Source: Chelonoidis abingdonii
Lineage: Eukaryota; Chordata; Testudines; Testudinidae
Assembly (NCBI RefSeq): GCF_003597395.2
Contig: NC_133770.1
Location: 11,058,201 to 11,122,200 of the forward strand
DNA: 64,000 nt
Direction: 5' to 3'
Positions 56,891 through 64,000 of this stretch are shown here, one piece after another. The translations under genes were made by a program, and so were the position numbers. The notes under the pieces were generated by a model. The model was not told where the DNA came from. It did not search any database and was given only the letters and a program-made list of their open reading frames with translations. Within the stretch, counting starts at the first letter, position 1. Each line of letters starts with the position of its first letter.

Positions 56891-57099
56891 GGACTACATC
56901 TGTATTCCCGTTCTCAGAGTTCATTCAGGTGCCAGTCAGGTCTGGGCTCGCATCACTGTCTTGAGCAGGATCCGTGTCTCACTCTTTTCTAAGTGAGAGT
57001 TTTAGGCTACACAGCCCCTTCCATCCATTGTGATATTCCCAGCAGCAGTCTTCCTGGAAGCCCTCAGTGAGAAGCTGAGCATGACCGTTGTGTGCAAAC

Positions 57100-60083
57100 A
57101 GTTACAAGTTGAATTGCAGCTCTTTCTCAGCAGCGTATTTTACTCTTCAGAGAGAGATCATTAGCAAACACTACATCAAGTTCCTACACACCTTTACTAA
57201 GGTACATTCCTCTACCCTGCCAACCTTTTTCCACTCCTCTGAGCGTGCCTGTCGTGGCGTTTATCGTGGCTATATTCTTATCTCTTCAGCACTCTCTGAT
57301 CTGGCAAGATTGGCGTCAATCGTCTTTCGACCTCTAACAGTACCCTGTCTATGTTCTTTTCCCTCTTGTCTGATGGAAGGCAGGCTGACCCTAGTGTTGC
57401 TTTCAGACGTCAGGCTAATATATATCTTCCATCTCTTCTTTGTTCATCTTTTTGATCCATTCGAGCAATTCTCTTTCAATCACACTATCGGACACTCAAT
57501 CTTAGTTTCTCGTCCACTTTTAGCTTTGCTAACGTCCATGAATGGTCAATCACAACACCTCCTGGTTATACTTTCATGGTCTTAAAGCTTTTTGTGTTAT
57601 GTTTCTATCTCGTCCTCGAAATCGTGTAATAATACTCGACTTCGTATGTGATTTTTCATATCAAGCTTGCGAGCTCAAAGGTATTGCTTGCGGTTCCTAC
57701 ACTTCTCTCTGCTTGCGCGCACGATCTCGTTCCCGCATGCTACACTCCCAAAACAAATCTTACACTCGTTTTGATTGAGTGTCTTACTATTGACGGTGTT
57801 CTCTTGTCGATTACCTAATACGTTCGCTGACTATGAACTGGCTCAGTTCCCGCTTCACATCCTCGAAATATTCTGAGCGCCCTATTTATTCTTGCCTGAG
57901 GCCATCTTATCTTTCGAGTGCTCTCCTTTGTGGATCCATGTGAATGTGGGTCTTCCCTGACTCTACTCAACTGTTATTGTTTTGCTCTCTATTGTCTGGA
58001 TTATATCTCTATTAGATTACATTGCAAAGGCTCTCCCATCCTACTTCTGCTACAACTCCATGTCACTCCGCTCGCGTCTGTAGCCACTCCATACTGCTAG
58101 CTGATCTCAGCTGTCGCATGTCGTAGCTGTTCTGTTTCTCGAAGCCTGTGATTATTTCGCTGCCAGCATTCACTGCCTCCGCCTTGTGTTATTCATACTC
58201 TTATATACGAACCTAGCTATCGTCTTGTCGTTGCTTCATGCATGTTGAGATGGACTCGTATAGTCTGTGATGCAATGCTGTCCTCCGCTACTCTCTGCGT
58301 TTATTGCATCTGGTCGTTCCTAAAGCTGACTCAGTCGAGAGCCTGCTAAATTATGTAGCATGAGCGTGCCTATGTGCACCTTGTGTCGTACTATTCTCCC
58401 GCGTCTTTCTGATTTATCTCGCGTGTTTAACCTCTAAATCTGGCTTCTCTCTCATTGAGCAGCCTCGCAGATATCATACCGAGTGTCTATAGTTTCACTT
58501 ATGCATCTGCATAGGTTAGCAGAGCATTTTTAATTGTTTTCAATCCATGAAAAAACTAGTCTCCAGTCTTGGGCACGTTGTCTGTGGCCCTTTACTACTG
58601 ACCTATCTGGGCACCTAATGCACCTGTGCGCACTAACACTTCTACGATCCAGTGGATATTTTGCATAGCTCTAGTTTGTAGAGCTCTTGGTCCTCCTCGC
58701 AGTGTTCGTTGCTTAATATACTTCTTGAGGTACCCACGACTCAGCTTATGTCCCCCTCTATGCTTTATGGTTATCTATCTATGTTTTCACAGTGTTTGTA
58801 ATATTGGTGTATGTAACTCTCCTGGCCGGACGATCTTTCCAACGCCTATCCTCATCTGCTACTCCAAAGTTAGCTTCTTAGTGTATGTAAGATCTGCTTA
58901 TTACCTCATTTGGAGTGGGACCAGACGGAATCCTGTACGCTCAAATATAGTATTTTCTTTCGCGTCTCCTCATCAAGTAGTGCATAGTCCTCGTGAGTAG
59001 TCGACATCGTCAGTCTTGTTGCCGTTTGAGGAATCTGCTTTTGGACCCCACATGAATCGTCCCTTTGCACATCCAAAGCCCCTCGTCCTATCGGTGCTGC
59101 ACCGACTGCCTCGAGCTCATTCTTTGCTCCGAACGTGTAATCCTGCTCCCTGTGTAGCTTCGTGCTCTACGAGTGAACTCGGTTCAGCTGGCCCCTATCG
59201 ATATAGCCGCTGACCTCGAGCGCTTGATTCTCATTAAGCGATCTTACCCCACCCTGACATAGATCTCCCTTTTGATATCACAGCTGCCAGCGAGTATCCT
59301 AGCCGTACTCATCGCGTGTTCCCACCAAAATGAAGGAACTAAGGTACACAGCATGGATTCATATACCCGCTCAGCTAGGATCCTAACTATTTTCAGTCTC
59401 GTGAGTCCCGCATGCTGTAGTCTTCTCGAGTCCATCTCGGTGACGCAGCTCGGCGTAGTGACCTCCTATGTGCAACCTAGTCAGGTCTCGCATGTCAGTG
59501 GAAGTCAAATTCCCAGCTTCAGTCTGTATTCAAATTGACCTCTCGAATCCCAGTCATAGAGTCGTGTTCCTCGGTCCCTGTGTGATGGTGCGATTCTCGG
59601 TCTATCCCTGCACCACTGGCTGCAAGTCCTCTCGATTCCTATTTGCCGCACAATCTCCGGGCTCATATTGGTGTTGCTCCATTGCTCTCCCTCCTTCTGC
59701 AGGACTACTGCTCTTCTCTTTTTCTTGCCTGTCTCCTTCAGCGACTCCTGCTGCGCCCTTTCTCATTATCAACTGTGCAACCTGTTCCTGAGTTCTATTT
59801 CTCCGTCATGGCCGTCTTTTCCTGCCTGGTCTCTTAGTCACATGCTTCCACCGTCCACTTCCCACCAGCAGTCTCTCCTCAGAATCTTTGGTTCTGCTTC
59901 CATCTGCATGTCTGAGCTTTCTCTTCAGCCCCTGGCTGGTCCGTTTCCATCGTCTGCTCAAACCCCTCAAACTCAACCAAAGTTTCCACCTGCATCTTTC
60001 AATCCTCAGATCTTTTCTTCCATCAGCTGTATCAGGCGGCACTTCATGAATGTAACCTTTCCAGCACCCCTCCAGGAGTATGT
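57100..60083. other. probable low-quality or artefactual assembly block B
   Basis: The block is CpG-rich (for example 5 CpG in 57601-57660 and 4 in 57241-57300) and strongly pyrimidine-rich on the plus strand. It has no recognisable repeats, and it ends in an N gap. Its character matches block A apart from the strand skew. Because plus-strand stop codons need purines, the C/T skew by itself gives several plus-strand frames of 100-165 codons (57088-57585, 58626-59000, 59668-60123), none with a recognisable domain. Start is gradual between about 56880 and 57130. Confidence 0.7.
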
Positions 60084-60108
60084 NNNNNNNNNNNNNNNNN
60101 NNNNNNNN
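60084..60108. other. assembly gap of 25 N
   Basis: Exactly 25 N bases. A round number of this kind is a placeholder, not a measured length. It directly follows block B. Confidence 0.99.
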
Positions 60109-60115
60109 GCTCAGC

Positions 60116-60320
60116 TACCCTAGAGTTAGAAAGTTCTGCCTAATATCTATCCATCTCCCTTGCTGCACGTGAAACCCATTTCTTCTTGTCCCACCTCCAG
60201 CAGAGATCACCATCTTTTTTAGAACAGCCCTTAACGTATTTGGAGATGTCTCAGGTCACCCCTCGGCCTTCTCTCCTCTAGACTGAATATGTCAAGTTCT
60301 TTCAGTGTTTACTCAAAGGT
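60116..60320 (-). mobile_element. CR1 fragment, reverse orientation
   Basis: gttagaaagttctgcctaat, then gaaacccatttcttcttgtc, then ccctcggccttctctcctct and gactgaat read as the complement of the 3' half of CR1. Clean sequence resumes here right after the gap. Confidence 0.7.
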
Positions 60321-60414
60321 CACATTCAGCTCAGTAGGGGTGGGAATCATTTACTGAAAGCGTGAAACAGCTGCTGCTCCAGGGCTGAACATAACACACC
60401 TGCCTTTAACTCAA

Positions 60415-60535
60415 TAACTCGGACATAGGTTAGGGGTTGTTATAGAAGTGGATGGGTAGGGTTCTGTGGCCTGCTTTGTGCAGGAGGTCAGACTAGATGA
60501 TCATATTGGTCCCTTCTGACCTATGAGTCTATGAA
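60415..60535 (+). mobile_element. CR1 3' tail
   Basis: tgtgcaggaggtcagactag, gatgatcatattggtccct and tctgacctatgagtctatga form a well-preserved CR1 end. Confidence 0.85.
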
Positions 60536-60559
60536 CAAGCTGCAGGCCAAAAATTATCC

Positions 60560-61342
60560 ACTGGTGACTAATTCGAAATAATGAAGTAAAGTTATAAAAA
60601 AAGTGATCTTGTCTCCATATACAGCATTGGTAGAACCACTCCTAGGATACTGTGACTTAATCTGATGTCCAGTATTTCCATATCCTTCTTGAAGTGTGCA
60701 GTTCAAATGAGAGCTACAAAAATGTTCCAGGAGCTGGAAGACAAGCCTTACAATACAAGTTTTGAGCAGCTCAGTGTCTTCAGAATATCAAAGAGAAGGT
60801 TGTCAAGTATCAGGGGGTAGCCATGTTAGTCTGTATCCACAAAAACAACAAGGAGTCCAGTGGCCCCTTAAAGACTAACAGATATAAGCTTTCATGGTAA
60901 AAAAAGCCTCATGAAGAATGCATGAAGAAGCAAGGGTTTTTACCCATGAAAGCTTATGCCCAACTAAATCTGTTAGTCTTTAAGATGTCACCAGACTCTT
61001 TATTGTTTTAAAGAGAAGGTTGAGATCTAACTTGATCACTGGGTATCAATACCTGCACATGGAAAAGTTACCCAATAGTGTGATGAAGATTTTTACATTC
61101 TGCAGGCAAAGGCATAGCAAGATCCAATATTTGAAAGTTGGACAAATTCAACCTTGTAATAAGACTCAATTTTCTAGCAGTGACAGTTAATAAACATTGC
61201 AACAGCTGGAAAGATGAGGGACTCACCATTGCTTGATGTCTTTAAGACATGATTAGATATTAGACATGCTTTCATCCAGCTTCTGGGAAAAATCCTACTA
61301 CCTGTGTATACTGGAGGTCAGACTTGATGATCCCAGTGGTCC
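60560..61342 (+). mobile_element. CR1 LINE 3' portion with nested insertion
   Basis: Reads aaccactcctaggatactgt, gcagttcaaatgagagctac and, after the nested element, ggagatgagg-like lines such as gaaagatgagggactcaccattg and gaggtcagacttgatgatc. The tail is cut at 61342, where an LTR begins. No frame survives. Confidence 0.75.
60803..61009. mobile_element. palindromic Penelope-related insertion with 13-bp target duplication
   Basis: The element is a head-to-head pair. The left arm reads ggtagccatgttagtctgta, then ccttaaagactaacaga, then ataagctttcatgg. The right arm reads ccatgaaagcttatgccc, then ctgttagtctttaagatg and gactctttattgtttt. The arms resemble the 3' end of the Penelope-like element at 40634-40713. 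Both flanks carry aaagagaaggttg (60790-60802 and 61010-61022), a perfect 13-bp duplication. The target is a CR1 copy. Confidence 0.85.
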
Positions 61343-62045
61343 TGTGACAGGGTGCTGACAGCGGCTACAAATACAGCCTGTGGGAGGTCAGCACCCTGGT
61401 CACTTAGATCATCCAGGACACTAGATGTGTTTAGAGTGGGAGGAAGTCTGGTTGCTTGATTGGGTTTGGAAAGGTAAAAGTGCTCACTTACACCTGTAGG
61501 GAGCCTGATAAGCTAATGAGGTAATTAGCTCACCAGCTGGAGAACCCAGGGAAGAAAGCAAGCAGTATAAAAGGAGCAGAAAGGGGCCTTCATCCACCTG
61601 CTCCTATACGTTTGTACCTGGAGCTTAAGGAAAAAGCTATAATAAACACACTTCAGCCTGGTCTACACTGAGAGGGCGGATCAATCTAAGATACACAACT
61701 TCAGCTACGAGAATAGCGTAGCTGATGGCGACATATCTTATTTCGATTTACCTGCTGTCCTCACGGCACGAGATGGATGGCCGCAGCTCACATCGTCGAC
61801 TCCGCTTCTGCCTCTCACCCTGGTGGAGTTCCGAAGTCGACGGGGAGCTCATTTGGGGATCGATTTATCACGTCTAGATGAGACGCGATAAATCGATCCC
61901 CGATAGATCGATCGCTACCCGCTGATCCGGCGGGTAGTGTGGACGTACCCTTATTTGTGAAAGAACCCAAGGGGGATGATGAGTAAAGTATATTTCACTA
62001 GGAGGGTTTATTAGCCAGGTTTTACTGGAGGTGAAGCAGGAGCCT
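61343..62045 (+). mobile_element. solo LTR split by a MITE
   Basis: Begins tgtgacagggtgctgacagc inside a CR1 tail. It has a TATA box gtataaaagg (61566-61575) and an aataaa signal (61641-61646) about 70 bases later, the spacing of a compact LTR with U3 and R. A family A MITE is inserted at 61656. LTR-like sequence seems to resume after 61950 (agaacccaagggggatgatg), but the end is not clear. No internal retroelement genes adjoin. Confidence 0.65.
61656..61950. mobile_element. hairpin-rich MITE family A, copy 3
   Basis: Ends gcctggtctacactgag and agtgtggacgtaccc. Carries the hairpin cagctacg...cgtagctg (about 61707-61729) and a long palindrome around tcacgtctagatgagacgcg (61862-61894; 13 of 14 stem bases pair). 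It is the most CpG-rich copy of the three and probably the youngest. Confidence 0.88.
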
Positions 62046-63450
62046 GTTCACAGGTTTCTTCTGGCCGGAGTGTTTGAATCTTTTAATTGGCTCAAGAAAA
62101 TCATATGGACTATTTGCAAACAAGAAAAGAAGTGATATTCACTGAATAAATTGGAAATTGTTCACCTAGCTCTAGTCTTTAATAATATCCATTGTAGGTA
62201 CAAACAGAATAACTCCAGTTCAAGCAACTTTATGGTACCTTTGGGAAACCTGACAGTTTTAAGTTCTATAAACCAATACTATACCTCTGGACTTGTTTTC
62301 TGATTTTGAATACATGTTTTGTAAAGGTTTATTATTAAAAAAAAGAGAAATGAAATGCAAATGAGTTTCCAAACTCTCCTTTACATTAAAACTATTTAAG
62401 AGCTCCCAAGTTATGTAATTTCAAAATTGAAGACTTCTCAGCTACATTACCAAATTGCATATATATGATCCTTCATATTCCTGTTGCCCTTGTTATATAT
62501 AAACTCCAGTGCATTCTTTTTATGTAACACAAATATTTGCATCTCACCAAGTTAACATTGTGTGAGAAACCTTAATTTTCAGAATTTAATGTTGCATTAA
62601 CACTTTTTTTTGCAGTTAATTGTAATAAACTTAAGGCTGGATTTGCGTATACTTCCTAACAAGGAAGGAAAAGTGATTTAGGAATATTTTCCTCCCACAG
62701 TTGATTTGTTATATAGAATTATATCTAGTAACATAGTCTCAGTTATATGATTGAAGCATATGGGCCTGTGCTTACACTGTTCCTTTTTTAATAAAACATA
62801 TTGTGTAAGTATATTTAGCTCTCAGAATGGCACTAGCTTATTCTCCGTATGGTGTACTGAAATGTTTCTGCAAATATTTTTAATAACAAAAATGTATAGA
62901 GGGCAGAACAATAAAATACATGATCTGATCTTGTGAAATGTACAAAAACAAGACAATGGGGTTACAATGGTCTAGGCTGGGCAGTTTGGCCCAGTGTATC
63001 AATACTGCACCTATTGGTCCATTTTTGGAATACTGTCAAGTTTATATCTGAAGATCTTGGTGGATACCCAAAAAGTTCAGGTTATCAGGGGCTAGTAATG
63101 GAGCTGTGTCCATTAATCCTGAGCAAAGGGTTTGGTTTGTAATGTTATGGTTGCCTACAGTTATGTTATTCAACCACTATTGTATCAGTGTGATGTACAA
63201 CATTCCAGAAAGGGTATGGTCACTGGTAAACAAAGGACACATAGCTGGAACTCAAGCTGTGTGGAATCCTTTTTGTGTGTGTCCTGAGTTTGTAGCTTTC
63301 TAATAAATGCCTCCATTTTAAGACTTTCATTCTAGATATATTGACAGAATTCAAAACCTTTCTTGATTATAAAAGTCTGATCAGTTTCTCCCTGGTTGTC
63401 TTGCTCACAATGAGGATGTGGTGGATGACCCTCCAACTTGGAGGGTCCAG
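62046..63450. other. no gene seen
   Basis: AT-rich anonymous DNA. Short frames only. Confidence 0.6.
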
Positions 63451-63454
63451 AGCA

Positions 63455-64000
63455 TAGTGAAGAGTGGATTCAATCATTAATGACCTGGAAGATGGCGTGG
63501 ATTGCACACTCAGCAAGTTTGCAGATGACACTGAACTGGGAGGAATGATAGATACGCTGGAGGGTAGGGATAGGATACAGAGGGACCTAGACAACATTAT
63601 GAGGATTCGCGCGCCAGAAGAATCTTGAGGTTCAGTGCACTGCTACAGACTAGGGTCTGAGTGGCTAGGCAGGTTCTGCAGAAAGGACTACTGGTTACAG
63701 TGGATGAGAAGATGGATATGAAGTACCAGTGTGCCCTTGTTGCCAAGAGACTAACAGCATTTGAGCTGTATAAGTAGGGACATTGCCAGCAGATCGAGGG
63801 TGTGATCATTCCCTTCTATTTGACATTGGTGAGGCTCATCTGGAGTACTGTGTCAGTGGGCTCCACACTACAGAGAGGTGTGGAAATTGAAAGAGTCCAG
63901 ACGGAGAGCAAAAAAAATTATTAGGGAGCTGGCTCACATGACTTATGAGGAGAGTCTGAGGGAATGGATTGTTTAGTCTGCAGAAGAAGAATGAGGAGAG
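63455..64000 (+). pseudogene. CR1 LINE RT remnant running off the window
   Basis: The catalytic box KFADDTEL is readable at about 63515-63538. It is followed by CR1 3'-half wording such as ggatacagagggacctagac, ctccacactacagagaggtg and attgtttagtctgcagaag. The reading frame breaks soon after the catalytic box. The 3' end lies beyond the window. Confidence 0.88.

Noticed and set aside
57088..57585. 165-codon plus-strand frame in block B
   Set aside because: Explained by the pyrimidine-rich strand. The residues are rich in Ser, Leu, Phe and Pro as expected from C/T-rich codons.
59668..60123. 151-codon frame reading through the N gap
   Set aside because: It includes unknown bases and lies in artefact-like sequence.

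Overview
The window looks like intergenic or intronic DNA from a turtle (Testudines), or at least a close sauropsid. The base composition is AT-leaning and CpG-poor. Many short dispersed elements are present: CR1 LINE 3' ends closing in tatgattctatga-like repeats, tRNA-derived SINEs that share the CR1 tail, hAT-type MITEs with 8-bp target duplications, a Penelope-like element, and old LTR elements. The organism call rests on my memory of repeat families and was not checked by a search. I find no convincing host protein-coding exon, rRNA, functional tRNA or CRISPR array. Open frames outside mobile elements are short and look like chance.

Layout. 1-8.6 kb: an open-ended ORF tail, AT-rich repeat, two MITEs, LTR-like stretches, SINEs on both strands, and a SINE inside a MITE. 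8.6-13.6 kb: a stack of old CR1 copies on both strands within and beside hAT-type fragments. 13.6-35.6 kb: mostly anonymous DNA with MITEs, SINEs, four copies of one AT-rich repeat, and a GA-rich minisatellite inside a hAT element (21.3-22.1 kb). About 35.6-38.96 kb: CpG-rich, random-looking sequence that probably is not real genome sequence. A CR1 copy runs from this block into clean sequence and shows the error level directly. 39-47.7 kb: a Penelope-like element with a GIY-YIG endonuclease remnant, a LINE RT remnant on the minus strand, a CA microsatellite, hAT MITEs, an LTR-like block and a CR1 tail. 49.3-53.4 kb: a decayed minus-strand Ty3/Gypsy-type element with integrase upstream of reverse transcriptase (Gmr1-type order), itself broken by later insertions. 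53.8-54.35 kb: a GC-rich promoter-like unit with a perfect 57-bp direct repeat, TATA box, short ORF and splice-donor-like site. About 57.1-60.08 kb: a second random-looking, CpG-rich, pyrimidine-skewed block ending in a 25-N gap. 60.1-64 kb: CR1 copies, a palindromic Penelope-related insertion with a 13-bp target duplication, an LTR split by a MITE, and a CR1 that runs off the window.

No set of genes here works together as a system. The biology is a record of nested transposition. The most useful results are the two probable sequence-quality blocks, the INT-RT-RH retroelement, the promoter-like 57-bp-repeat unit, and the Penelope-related palindrome.
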